From Metabacillus litoralis (GTDB lineage Bacteria > Bacillota > Bacilli > Bacillales > Bacillaceae): a stretch of 64,000 nucleotides of DNA. The stretch's first letter is position 1. Every line of letters begins with the position of its first letter. The notes under the pieces are model-generated. The model ran no database searches and was not told where the DNA came from. It worked only from the letters and a program-made list of their open reading frames with translations. The translations under genes and the position numbers were made by a program. The stretch covers positions 1 through 64,000 of the forward strand of contig NZ_JAIVKL010000009.1 in assembly GCF_020524045.1 (NCBI RefSeq), read 5' to 3'. Below are positions 26,548 to 36,000 of the stretch, one piece after another.

Positions 26548-28293
26548 CTATAAAATAGACTTAGTAACTAAATTTCTTTTCAATAAGCTAGTCATTGTTT
26601 CTGATGAAAGAGGAGCACAAAATAAATAACCTTGTCCTCTTTCACATCCGTGTTTCTTTAAGAATTTTAACTGTTTTTCTGTCTCAATACCTTCTGCAAC
26701 TAATTGGAAGTGTAGATTCTTCGCCATTGACATGATAGACTGTACGATCACTTCGCCATGCTCATCTAAGTGATCTATAAAGGATTTATCTATTTTTAAT
26801 GTATCAATAGGTAGAAATTTTAAATAACTTAAAGAGGAATAACCTGTACCAAAATCATCAATTGATATGCTTATATTTAAATGATTAAGTTTATATAATA
26901 TATCTAATGAATTGTTAATATCGTATAAGACATTTTCGGTTATTTCTAAATTAAGATATTTAGGATTTAGTTGTGTTTCTAACAATATATCCTGTAGATC
27001 ATTGATAAAGTTTTCATCATTAAATTGAAGTGGGGAAATATTGATCGCAACCTTTGATAAATCAATATGCTGTTTATGCCATAACTTTACTTGTTCACAT
27101 ACGGTTCTAAGAATCCATTTCCCGACCTTATTTATTAAACCTGTTTCCTCAAGAATGGGGATGAATTCATAAGGAGATACACATCCGTATTTAGAGTTTT
27201 CCCATCTTAATAGTGCTTCCAATCCATGAATCTTTCTAGTGTTTAAATCAACAATTGGTTGATAATGAATGGAAAATTCATTTTTTTCTAAAGCATGCTG
27301 TAGTTCATTTTCTAGATTGAAATTCCTTTTTATTTCTGCATTTATACTAGGAGTATTAAATTGAGAACGATTTCCTCCTTGTTGTTTTGCATAATACATG
27401 GCAATATCTGCTTGCTGGATAAGCTTTTCAATAAAATTTGTTGTTTTTTCGTGATTCCTAATATCATCTGGTGTAGCAAAGCTAATTCCGATACTAGCTG
27501 TGACAATAATGTTATGTTTGTTGTCGATATGAAAAGGTTTTAACATTGAGATTAGAATTTCATTAGCTAACTTGATAACTCCTTTTTGTTGTATTTGATC
27601 AACCAGCAGAATAAATTCATCTCCACCTAGCCTCGAAATTAATGCTTTACCTTCTAATGTATGTTGTAGCCTTTCTGCTACTTTTTCTAATAAACGATCA
27701 CCTACCGAATGCCCAAAGGTATCATTGATCTTTTTAAATCGATCTAAATCTATGAACATTAATGCTAGAGGTTTGTTTCTCTCTTTATAAGATAATATTT
27801 TTTGGAAATGTTTCTCCATTAAGTTACGATTAGGTAATTTTGTGAGTGAATCATAATATGCTAGATATTTAATTTCTTCTTCAAATTCTTTCCGAGTAGT
27901 AATATCATTTCGAATGGAAATATATTGATAAGGTTTTCCATCATCATTTAAAAATGGAACAATTGTTGTGTCTACCCAATAATAACTCCCATCTTTTGCT
28001 TTATTTTTAATTTCACCATGCCAAGTTTGACCATTTAAAATGGTTTTCCACATCTTCTTGAAAAAATCTTTCGAATGGTAGCCTGAATTGATTATTCGAT
28101 GATTTTGACCTAGAAGTTCAGTTTTACTATATTGGGAGATTTCACAAAATTTTTCGTTTGCGTAATTGATTATTCCATTATTATCGGTAATTGCAACAAT
28201 TGAAGCTTCATTTACCGCATACTCTATGTCTTTTAAGTTTTTTAAAGCTAGTTTGAGTTGTCCTGCTAGATATGATTGTGTCATTTGTGTCAT
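26548..28293 (-). CDS. PAS-GGDEF-EAL cyclic-di-GMP protein
   Basis: A 581-residue soluble protein with no membrane helix. PAS plus PAC region at about 20-130 (ends YISIRNDITTRKEFEEEI). GGDEF diguanylate cyclase domain at about 145-305, with intact SRLGGDEFILL and DSLTKLPNRN. EAL phosphodiesterase domain at about 325-565, with EALLRW, NLEITENVL, IDDFGTGYSSLSYLKFLP and KIDKSFI, so the metal and catalytic acids appear intact. No RxxD inhibitory site is seen before GGDEF. It can thus in principle both make and break c-di-GMP, tuned by the PAS domain. Divergent from the chemoreceptor gene. Confidence 0.92.
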   Translation of the reverse strand: MTQMTQSYLAGQLKLALKNLKDIEYAVNEASIVAITDNNGIINYANEKFCEISQYSKTELLGQNHRIINSGYHSKDFFKKMWKTILNGQTWHGEIKNKAKDGSYYWVDTTIVPFLNDDGKPYQYISIRNDITTRKEFEEEIKYLAYYDSLTKLPNRNLMEKHFQKILSYKERNKPLALMFIDLDRFKKINDTFGHSVGDRLLEKVAERLQHTLEGKALISRLGGDEFILLVDQIQQKGVIKLANEILISMLKPFHIDNKHNIIVTASIGISFATPDDIRNHEKTTNFIEKLIQQADIAMYYAKQQGGNRSQFNTPSINAEIKRNFNLENELQHALEKNEFSIHYQPIVDLNTRKIHGLEALLRWENSKYGCVSPYEFIPILEETGLINKVGKWILRTVCEQVKLWHKQHIDLSKVAINISPLQFNDENFINDLQDILLETQLNPKYLNLEITENVLYDINNSLDILYKLNHLNISISIDDFGTGYSSLSYLKFLPIDTLKIDKSFIDHLDEHGEVIVQSIMSMAKNLHFQLVAEGIETEKQLKFLKKHGCERGQGYLFCAPLSSETMTSLLKRNLVTKSIL

Positions 28294-28464
28294 ATTGCAC
28301 CTACAAGCCTTTTTGTTAATAAGTTAATGGAATGAGCTGAGAATGACAGTGATTTTTATCACTGTCATACTGAAGTAATGTTGTTATAAATAAGGTACTA
28401 ATGTGAAAGTTAACTCAACTAGATGGTTCAGGTCACTGCAACCCAGACTTAAAGGAGAATATTG

Positions 28465-30579
28465 ATGAAGCAATTATTAGTACCAGCAATTAAATTAATG
28501 AACCGTTTACCATTTTCTAAAAAGTTTTTGATCTTATTTTTAGTTATTTTTCTTACAGTAGGAATCCTGGTAGGAAATGTCATTTTGAAAATTAATAGTG
28601 ATTTAGCATTTGTAAAGAAAGAACAGAATGGAACAGAATTACTAACGGAGTTGTATCCGCTAATTCAATTAACTCAGAAACATCGTGGATTAACAGTTAA
28701 CGTCATATCTGGTGATCAAAGTGCGGAATCTGATTTACAAGAAGTAAGGAAATTAATAAAGCTTCAACTGAAAAGCGTTCAGAAACAGCTAGATAAAAAG
28801 GAAAACGTAGCACTTGTTCATGTAAATGAAGGCTATAAAGACGTGATTTCTGAATGGAATACAACTGAGGAAAAAACCATTACTATGTCTGTAAAGGATT
28901 CTGTAACACAGCATAATCATTTAATCGCAATGATGTTTAGTATGTTATTAGACATTGCAGATGAAACGAATTTAACACTAGATTCTGAGTTAGTTAATAA
29001 TCATATAAATAATCTACTTGTGAATACATTGCCGCAAATTACTGAATTTATGGGGAAATCAAGAGCTGTAGGTGTAGGTGTTGCGACGAAACAGAGTATG
29101 ACAGAGGATGAACGTATAGAGCTGATCTATTTAATGAAAATGATGGATGAATATATCATAACAGCCGAAAGAACATATGAAACAGCTTTTGAATTAGAAC
29201 CAACATTAAAAGATGAAGTTGGTCCTTATGTGAGTAAATCTATTAGTGAAGCGAAAAATATTGTGGAGATCATTAATCAAGATTTATTAGGAGTAACAAA
29301 TATAACGATTCAACCTAAAGATTATTTTGAAAAAACAACAAACACAATTAATAGTATCTATGATTTACTTGCATATCAAACAGAAACTTTAGACAAACTT
29401 TTAGACAAAAAGGTTAGCTCGTTAAGTAATGAGAGAGTTATTCTTATTAGCATTGTGGTCTTTATTTTGTTTCTTTTAATGTATCTTTTAATGGGATTTT
29501 ATTTTGGTGTTCAAGATCAAGTGAGTAAGATTCGAGAAGCTACAGAGCGAGTTGCTCAGAAGGATTTAACAAAAAAATTGGCTGTATCTTCAAAAGATGA
29601 GTTTGGTCAAATTTCTCAATCACTTAATAGTATGATTTTTTCTGTTCGAGAAGTTATTAATAGTAGTCAACAGGTATCCCAAGAAGTGGCTTCTTCAAGT
29701 CAGGAGCTACTAGCCATTACGGAGGAATCAGCTCAAGCTACAAATCAGATTACGTCAGCAGTTGAAGAAGTAGCGACGATTGTCGAGCAACAAAATCAGC
29801 AATCAAAAGAAAATGTTCAGTTAGCAGAGCTATTAACACAACAGTTATCATCAATATCTGCGATAACAGCTGAAGTTTCATCAAATTCTACTTTATCAGC
29901 ACAAGAAGCAGATTCAGGAAACCAGAATGTAAATGAAACTGTAGTACAAATGAAAGTGATACAAGACGCTGTAAAGAGAACATCTGTTGTTATTCAAAGA
30001 TTAGGAGAAAGATCAAATGAAATTGGTTCGATCCTAGATGCCATTACATCTATTGCTCAGCAAACAAATCTACTAAGTTTAAATGCTGCAATAGAAGCTG
30101 CTCGTGCTGGAGAACATGGAAAAGGATTTGCCGTTGTAGCCGGTGAAGTGAAAAAGCTTGCAGAGGAATCATCTTTATCTGCTAACAAAATACGTGAAAT
30201 TATTGAGGAAATCCAAACAGACACGAAACATTCGATTGGATCAATGGATCTTGTTTCTTCTGAAACAAATGAAGGCATGAATTTAGTTGAAAAAACAGGA
30301 GCTTCATTCTCACGTATTTTTACTAGCACACAAAAAGTAGCAGACGAAGTTCATGAAGTAGCTAGCTCTGCAAAATTAATGCTTTCACAAATAGATCAAT
30401 TATCAAAATCTATTATGGAAGCTGCGAGACAATCAGAAGTAACGGAAGATAGTACACAATCTGTTGCTGCTTCTACTGAAGAACAACTAGCATCTATGGA
30501 GGAAATTACTTCTTCAGCTAATGAATTAAGTTCAAGAGCACAACAGCTGCATGATATTGTCGAAGGATTTAAGTTGTAA
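28465..30579 (+). CDS. Methyl-accepting chemotaxis protein
   Basis: About 704 residues. TM1 at about 20-43, an external sensing region of about 275 residues that includes [14 protein letters not shown] (like the NIT nitrate/nitrite-sensing helix pair, PF08376), TM2 at about 325-347, a HAMP domain ([20 protein letters not shown]), and a long cytoplasmic signalling hairpin whose tip [20 protein letters not shown] is the conserved CheA/CheW contact. Start at ATG 28465 with AAAGGAG 7 nt upstream. The ligand is not known; the NIT resemblance is partial. It sits divergently beside a c-di-GMP enzyme, a common pairing of motility controls. A terminator follows. Confidence 0.92.
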   Translation: MKQLLVPAIKLMNRLPFSKKFLILFLVIFLTVGILVGNVILKINSDLAFVKKEQNGTELLTELYPLIQLTQKHRGLTVNVISGDQSAESDLQEVRKLIKLQLKSVQKQLDKKENVALVHVNEGYKDVISEWNTTEEKTITMSVKDSVTQHNHLIAMMFSMLLDIADETNLTLDSELVNNHINNLLVNTLPQITEFMGKSRAVGVGVATKQSMTEDERIELIYLMKMMDEYIITAERTYETAFELEPTLKDEVGPYVSKSISEAKNIVEIINQDLLGVTNITIQPKDYFEKTTNTINSIYDLLAYQTETLDKLLDKKVSSLSNERVILISIVVFILFLLMYLLMGFYFGVQDQVSKIREATERVAQKDLTKKLAVSSKDEFGQISQSLNSMIFSVREVINSSQQVSQEVASSSQELLAITEESAQATNQITSAVEEVATIVEQQNQQSKENVQLAELLTQQLSSISAITAEVSSNSTLSAQEADSGNQNVNETVVQMKVIQDAVKRTSVVIQRLGERSNEIGSILDAITSIAQQTNLLSLNAAIEAARAGEHGKGFAVVAGEVKKLAEESSLSANKIREIIEEIQTDTKHSIGSMDLVSSETNEGMNLVEKTGASFSRIFTSTQKVADEVHEVASSAKLMLSQIDQLSKSIMEAARQSEVTEDSTQSVAASTEEQLASMEEITSSANELSSRAQQLHDIVEGFKL

Positions 30580-30674
30580 CTGGAAAATAACTAGTGAAAA
30601 ATATCGGTAATGAATTTGGATGTTTTTCTTTTTCTGTAATAGGTAAAACGGAAATTAAATAGTATCTACAAAGG

Positions 30675-30702
30675 AACCTGTTGACTAATCACAGGTTTTT
30701 TT
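30675..30702 (+). terminator. Terminator after chemoreceptor gene
   Basis: AACCTGT / ACAGGTT stem, 9-nt loop and a run of seven T. Confidence 0.8.
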
Positions 30703-30745
30703 CTGTTTAATATATCGTTTATAATGGAGTCAAGGAGGAGATTTG

Positions 30746-31828
30746 TTGGAGCTTTTAAAAAATGCAAACTGGTTTAAAAATTTTAATTACAATGATTTAT
30801 TTATTATTGTTGCTGTAATCACTGGTATTTTACTTGTTCGTGTGCTTTTTTTGTGGAGTGCGAAGAAGTTGCCAAAGTATTATGATGCAACAAGAAGCAT
30901 CGTTAATTGGTTTACTTTTTATGGTTCCATTTTGTTTGTGCTTATTTACTTCTCAAAAGCTGACTGGATGTTTGCAAGTTTTTTTACAGTTGGAAAAGTA
31001 AAAGTCACACTGTTTTTAATCATTGTTGCAATCTTAATCGTTTCTCTTGCAAGTCGAGTTTCAAAGATTTCGACAAGTGTTCTCCTACCTACCATTTATA
31101 GTCGGTATAACTTAGATAGGGGAATGAGATTTACTTTTGATCGGATTATTCATTACGCGATCATGATTATTGCTATTATTATTAGTTTAACAACAGTTGG
31201 AATTGATTTAAGTGCTTTGACAGTGTTTGCTGGTATTATCAGTGTCGGAATTGGTTTTGGACTTCAAAACATCGCTTCTAACTTTATATCTGGAATTATC
31301 TTATTGTTTGAAAGGCCGATAAAAGTAGGAGATCGTGTTATTGTTGATGATATTATTGGGGATGTAGAGAAAATCAACATGAGAGCAACCATTATCAAAA
31401 CACTTAATAACGAACACATTATTGTGCCTAATTCGTATTTTTTAGAAGAAAAAGTGGTGAATCGATCATTCGCTGATCCTCGATTACGCTTAGTTATTCC
31501 AATTGGCGTTGCCTATGGAACAGATGTTGAAAAGGTACGTGAGTATTTACTACAAGTTGCCGCGCAGGAAAGCGAGGTTTCACCAGTTGTTTTAAAAACA
31601 CCAGATCCATTTGTTAATTTTGTAGGCTTTGGTGAATCATCATTAGATTTTGAACTTTTTGTTTGGATTGCCGATCCTAATCAATTTATTGTTATAAAAA
31701 GCAATTTGAATTTTAGAATTAATAGCATTCTATCTGAAAATAACATTGAAATTCCATTTCCGCAGAGAGATTTACATTTGAAAAGTTTTCATCGAGATGT
31801 ACGTGAAAAATTTGATGGTTTTAACTAA
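30746..31828 (+). CDS. MscS-family mechanosensitive channel
   Basis: About 360 residues. Four hydrophobic segments lie before residue 150, then the MscS pore helix and beta domain: FAGIISVGIGFGLQNIASNF, GIILLFERPIKVGDRVIVDD, and NEHIIVPNSYFLEEKVVN are the MscS (PF00924) signature. It releases solutes on hypo-osmotic shock. AGGAGG at 30733-30738 gives best spacing to the TTG at 30746; a TTG one codon earlier is an alternative. Single gene with a strong terminator. Confidence 0.93.
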   Translation: MELLKNANWFKNFNYNDLFIIVAVITGILLVRVLFLWSAKKLPKYYDATRSIVNWFTFYGSILFVLIYFSKADWMFASFFTVGKVKVTLFLIIVAILIVSLASRVSKISTSVLLPTIYSRYNLDRGMRFTFDRIIHYAIMIIAIIISLTTVGIDLSALTVFAGIISVGIGFGLQNIASNFISGIILLFERPIKVGDRVIVDDIIGDVEKINMRATIIKTLNNEHIIVPNSYFLEEKVVNRSFADPRLRLVIPIGVAYGTDVEKVREYLLQVAAQESEVSPVVLKTPDPFVNFVGFGESSLDFELFVWIADPNQFIVIKSNLNFRINSILSENNIEIPFPQRDLHLKSFHRDVREKFDGFN

Positions 31829-31849
31829 ATTTTGAACAATATGATCTAG

Positions 31850-31885
31850 CCCTGCTCTATATTTAAATAAGAGTAGGGTTTTTTT
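31850..31885 (+). terminator. Terminator of mscS-like gene
   Basis: CCCTGCTCT / AGAGTAGGG stem (one mismatch), AT loop, run of seven T. Confidence 0.8.
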
Positions 31886-31907
31886 ACTCAAATAATAGCG
31901 AAATTTG

Positions 31908-32009
31908 TCGAATGAACGAATATTAGTGAAAGTTGAACGATTATCATCAAAAGTTGAACGATTATTAAGTATAGTTGAATGATTATCATTAAAAGTTGAA
32001 TGATTCCAT
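31908..32009 (+). repeat. 21-bp tandem array, locus 1
   Basis: Four clear units and one degraded unit of 21 bp, consensus GTTGAACGATTATCATNAAAA. The same repeat, inverted, is at 52248-52331. The unit length is a multiple of three, so one frame is open over several units, but there is no start or ribosome binding site. Confidence 0.75.
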
Positions 32010-32258
32010 AAAAATATATTTATATTTCATCATATTTAAGGTGAAAACATGATGAAAATACTCTCTTTAGAGGAGAATAGTTCGTTTTAGGAGCATTATC
32101 TGTTGTAAATGTACCATTTTATCTGAGTTGTTTTATCAATATGCTCCTTTTCCAAGTAGTTAAGCTGAATATGCCAATTCAGAAGGTTTAGATTACACAT
32201 TTAAGGTAGGGTCATTTACAATAAAGAGAAACAGGTTAGAAAATGTTGGAGTGATTTA
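32010..32258. other. Intergenic DNA before photolyase gene
   Basis: AT-rich; should contain the photolyase promoter. No ORF, operator palindrome or further repeat was recognised. Confidence 0.3.
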
Positions 32259-33752
32259 ATGATTAATGTCGTTTGGTTTAAACGAGATTTACGCATTCAT
32301 GACCATCGTCCATTATTTGAGGGAAGTAGATTAGGAGAAGTTCTTCCTATTTATATAGTGGAACCATCTCTTTGGCAAGAACATGATTTGTCACTACGTC
32401 ATTATCAGTTTGTTCAAGAAAGCTTAGTAGAGCTTTCACAGCAGTTAAGTGAGGTAGGAGGTAAGCTTTTTGTTGCAATTGCTGAAATGGAGGATGTTTT
32501 AGAATCGATATATGAAACATTAGGAGCGTTTCGACTGCATGCTCATGAAGAATATGGAACATCTGTTACTTTTTCAAGAGATAAACGTGTTCGTCAGTGG
32601 ATGAAGAGTCGCGACTTATCTTTTCTAGAATACCAGGGCTTTGGTGTTGTTCGTGGATCTAAAACAAAGAGCAGTTTTCAAAAAAACTGGGAGTCATTTA
32701 TGGCAGAAGAATTTGTTCCTTCTCCAAGACAAATGATGATACCAGAAAATATACCAGAAATCTTGTCAAATTCAGTTGAGAAACTAGCAAAATTTCATAT
32801 ACAAGGTGACCCCATTCGTTTTGGGCAACAGGGTGGAGAATCTAAGGCGATTGAAACATTAGAGAGTTTTCTAGAAAATCGTCATAAAAATTATAATAGC
32901 AATCTTTCAAAGCCATTGCAGTCAACAGCTTCTTGTAGTCGTTTATCACCTTATCTGGCTTGGGGCAATATTTCAATTCGGTATGTAGTCACAAAAACAA
33001 GAGAAGCAATGGTCAACAATAAAGATAGTAAAAAGCAACTAGAAGCTTTTTTGTCAGGATTAAAATTGCATTGTCAACTTGTTCAAAAAATAGAAAATGA
33101 TCCTGAAATGATGACAAAGGCCATTAGCGGCGATTATGAACATATGCGACAAAAATGGGATGAAGAAGCTTTTCAGCGTTGGTATGAGGGCAATACTGGA
33201 ATTCCTTTAGTTGATGCAGCAATGAGGTGTTTACATAAAACGGGATGGATCAATTACAGATCAAGAGCAATGGTTGTCTCATTTGCGTGTAACACGCTTT
33301 TGCTTGACTGGAGACGTCCAGCTATTGCTTTAGCTCAGTTGTTTCTAGATTATGAACCGGGAATTCATTATAATCAAATTCAAATGCAGGTGGGAACAAC
33401 TGGCTCACAATCGATAAAGATTTATAATCCAGTTAAAATGGGCAAGGACGAAGATCCAGAGGGTGCTTTTGTGCGAAGGTATGTAACTGAATTAGCGAAT
33501 ATTCCAGAAAAATATATTCATGAGCCATGGTTATATCCTGGGTTTTATTCATTGAACTATGCAACACCAATTGTGGATATCCAAAAAGCTAATAAAATAG
33601 CTCGTGATTTATTGCATTCAATAAAGCAAGAAATTGAAACAAAAAAACGTATAGAAAATCAGAATGAACCATCTCATCATCAACACGAGCATGCAACAAA
33701 TGAGCCGAAGTCTAATGATCGTGATTTTGAACAATTAAGCTTTGATCTATAG
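32259..33752 (+). CDS. Cryptochrome/DNA photolyase family protein
   Basis: A 497-residue flavoprotein. The N-terminal photolyase domain begins NVVWFKRDLRIHDHRPL, the antenna-binding Rossmann fold. The C-terminal FAD domain (about 210-440) has SRLSPYLAWGNISIRYV, GNTGIPLVDAAMRCL and a WINYRSRAMVVSF helix, then DYEPGIHYNQIQMQVGTTG and QSIKIYNPVKMGKDEDPEG, the conserved photolyase core. It uses blue light to split pyrimidine dimers, or acts as a photoreceptor; the two cannot be separated by eye. The C-terminal 45 residues are a charged, His-rich extension. The next gene follows by 16 nt. Confidence 0.93.
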   Translation: MINVVWFKRDLRIHDHRPLFEGSRLGEVLPIYIVEPSLWQEHDLSLRHYQFVQESLVELSQQLSEVGGKLFVAIAEMEDVLESIYETLGAFRLHAHEEYGTSVTFSRDKRVRQWMKSRDLSFLEYQGFGVVRGSKTKSSFQKNWESFMAEEFVPSPRQMMIPENIPEILSNSVEKLAKFHIQGDPIRFGQQGGESKAIETLESFLENRHKNYNSNLSKPLQSTASCSRLSPYLAWGNISIRYVVTKTREAMVNNKDSKKQLEAFLSGLKLHCQLVQKIENDPEMMTKAISGDYEHMRQKWDEEAFQRWYEGNTGIPLVDAAMRCLHKTGWINYRSRAMVVSFACNTLLLDWRRPAIALAQLFLDYEPGIHYNQIQMQVGTTGSQSIKIYNPVKMGKDEDPEGAFVRRYVTELANIPEKYIHEPWLYPGFYSLNYATPIVDIQKANKIARDLLHSIKQEIETKKRIENQNEPSHHQHEHATNEPKSNDRDFEQLSFDL

Positions 33753-33768
33753 TATTCAGGAGGATAAA

Positions 33769-34428
33769 TTGAAAATAATTGGAATTGATCTGTCAGGACC
33801 AGCAAATCATAAAGATACTGTATTAACAGTTTTTAAACAAAATCAATCAGACCTCATACTTGAACTAATGATCGAGAATGCAAGTGATCATGAGATGATT
33901 TCAGCTATTTATGAAGCCTCATTAAAAGATGAAGTTGTTATTGGCATTGATGCACCACTTTCCTATCAAGATGGTGGCGGAGATCGGCCACAGGATAAAA
34001 GTATTCGTCAATTTATCAAAAGCTATGGACTGTCTGGTAGCTCAATTATGCCGCCTACTTTAACGAAAATGGTTTATTTAACACTTCGTGGTGTTTCACT
34101 CACGCGGAGAGTTCAATCAATGCAATCGGAGAATAGTATCCGAATTGTTGAAGTGCATCCTGGTGCAGCGATCGGAACACGTATTGAATCTAAGAGTATA
34201 CAACATGCTCTTTTTTATAAAAAAGAAATTGAATCTAGAAAAGTCATACTTGAATGGCTACGAACAAAAGAGTTTATGAACCTACCAGATCAGTTGGTTG
34301 AAACTTCACATGCGATTGATGCTTGTGCTGCGGCTTTAGCAGCATGGCACTGGATAGATGACACAAAACAACCAACATGGTGTTGGAGGGAAACATCACT
34401 AGAACATCCTTATGAATTTTGTTGCTAA
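33769..34428 (+). CDS. DUF429 family protein
   Basis: About 219 residues. It starts KIIGIDLSGPANHKDT, the Asp-containing strand of an RNase H-like fold typical of DUF429 proteins, with VVIGIDAPLSYQDGGG and, near the end, ETSHAIDACAAALAAW, both conserved in that family. TTG at 33769 is chosen since AGGAGG lies 5 nt before; the frame is open from 33742. Nuclease-like folds are proposed for the family, but no activity is known. Co-directional and 16 nt after the photolyase gene, so probably the same mRNA. Confidence 0.85.
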   Translation: MKIIGIDLSGPANHKDTVLTVFKQNQSDLILELMIENASDHEMISAIYEASLKDEVVIGIDAPLSYQDGGGDRPQDKSIRQFIKSYGLSGSSIMPPTLTKMVYLTLRGVSLTRRVQSMQSENSIRIVEVHPGAAIGTRIESKSIQHALFYKKEIESRKVILEWLRTKEFMNLPDQLVETSHAIDACAAALAAWHWIDDTKQPTWCWRETSLEHPYEFCC

Positions 34429-34438
34429 TTGAATTAAT

Positions 34439-34564
34439 GCTCTGTTGAAACCATTCTTTTTATCGCAGAAAAGGTACTATTCTATAAGAAAAGATTCCAC
34501 TAGACTTTATATAGCGCTGTTTCCTTCAAGTTTAAAAAAGCAACAAAGTTTACGAAAAGAGCAT
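34439..34564 (+). repeat. Dispersed repeat family A, left-truncated copy
   Basis: Shares AAAAGGTACTATTCTATAAG and AGACTTTATATAGCGCTGTT with the copies at 5113 and 49926 and ends AGCAACAAAGTTTACGAAAA plus GAGC. About 40 bp of the left part are missing. It separates the photolyase/DUF429 pair from the P450 gene. Confidence 0.6.
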
Positions 34565-34608
34565 AATGGAAAAAGGTAGTTTAAACTCTATATGTCAGGA
34601 GAATGTTC

Positions 34609-35925
34609 ATGAGTAGAGTAAAAGATGTCACAACATCAAGAATGCAAAATTATCTTGATTTTAGGAATGATCCTCTCGCTTTTTTTATGAAAATGCGAAA
34701 TGGTGGTGAAGTTGTTTCATTACGTACCGGTTTGCAGCCATCTTTTATCGTGAACTCACCCGATTTTGTAAGAGAAATTCTTGTCACAAGAGATGCTTCT
34801 TTTAAAAAGGGTCGAACAGATAAAGTGTTAAGAAGAACAATACATAATGGACTTCTTACAGCAGAAAAACAAGATCATAAAAGACAGAAAAGTTATTATC
34901 AACCGATTTTTTATAAAGAAAGACTGAATAGCTATGCAAAAACAATTGTTGAAGAAACAAAGAGTCTTGTTACCTCATTGCAGGATGTTGAATACTGCAA
35001 ATTAAATGATGAAATGATGCAGTTAACTTTAGCGATTATTGCGAAGGTCATGTTTGCAACAAATGTAGAGGAAAACAAAAAACAGCTTGCAGATGCTGTT
35101 AGTGACACAATTGAGCAAACAGCCCAAACATTATTTACCCCAATCATTTTACCATTAGCGGTTCCGACAAAAGGAAATAAAATTCATAAGAAGGCAATAA
35201 GCAAGCTGGAGGATATGATTTATAGCGTGTTACATGATGCAAAGCAGCATCCAGAGAAATACAAAATGACAATGGTAGGAATGCTTTTAGACACACAAGA
35301 TGACGCAGGATCTGCTATTGATGATGAAGAAATTCGTGACCAGATGATGACAATGTTACTTGCAGGACATGAAACGTCAGCAAATTTATTAACGTGGATT
35401 TTTTATGCATTGAATCAAAATTCAGAAGTAGAACAAAAACTTCATGAAGAAATTGAGATGATTGATCTAGAACAATCACCATTTGAATTATATAGTAAGC
35501 TAAAATATACACAGCTTGTTATTAAAGAAGCGCTGCGAATGTATCCACCTGCATGGCTGATTTATCGAGAATCTGAAGAAGAAGTGGAACTATTAGGTGA
35601 GACGTTTAAAGCTGGTAGTACTTTTATGATTTGTTCGTATGCTATTCATCGCAATGAAGAAGTTTTTCCAGAGCCTGAAAAATTCAAACCAGAAAGGTTT
35701 TCAGATCAAAAAGGAGAAGATGTTCCTAAATTTGCATATTTTCCTTTTGGTGGTGGCTCTAGAAGCTGTATTGGCTATAAATTTGCGATAATGGAAACAA
35801 CACTTATTTTAGCGATATTAGTCAAAAAATATAAATTTAAAGTTGAACAAGAAACGGTAACTCCTGATCCATTAGTGAGTCTTAGGATAAAAGAGGGATT
35901 AAAGGTGAAGGTGGAAAAACGTTAG
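34609..35925 (+). CDS. Cytochrome P450
   Basis: A 438-residue P450 without a membrane anchor. The I-helix oxygen-binding motif is LLAGHETSANLLTW, the K-helix ExxR is VIKEALRMYPPAW, the meander has FPEPEKFKPERFS, and the heme-thiolate loop is FPFGGGSRSCIGYKFA with the ligand Cys at about 387. It is a monooxygenase needing an electron donor that is not encoded here. The start uses the second ATG, 7 nt after AGGAG. The next gene, an FAD oxidoreductase, follows by 75 nt. The substrate is unknown; fatty acids or terpenoids are common for soluble Bacillus P450s. Confidence 0.95.
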   Translation: MSRVKDVTTSRMQNYLDFRNDPLAFFMKMRNGGEVVSLRTGLQPSFIVNSPDFVREILVTRDASFKKGRTDKVLRRTIHNGLLTAEKQDHKRQKSYYQPIFYKERLNSYAKTIVEETKSLVTSLQDVEYCKLNDEMMQLTLAIIAKVMFATNVEENKKQLADAVSDTIEQTAQTLFTPIILPLAVPTKGNKIHKKAISKLEDMIYSVLHDAKQHPEKYKMTMVGMLLDTQDDAGSAIDDEEIRDQMMTMLLAGHETSANLLTWIFYALNQNSEVEQKLHEEIEMIDLEQSPFELYSKLKYTQLVIKEALRMYPPAWLIYRESEEEVELLGETFKAGSTFMICSYAIHRNEEVFPEPEKFKPERFSDQKGEDVPKFAYFPFGGGSRSCIGYKFAIMETTLILAILVKKYKFKVEQETVTPDPLVSLRIKEGLKVKVEKR

Positions 35926-36000
35926 TAAAGTGAGTGGCTTTGTTTAAGTCACTCTCCCTTATCAAGAGAAATCTCAATAACTGAATGGTTGGTGTTGATA

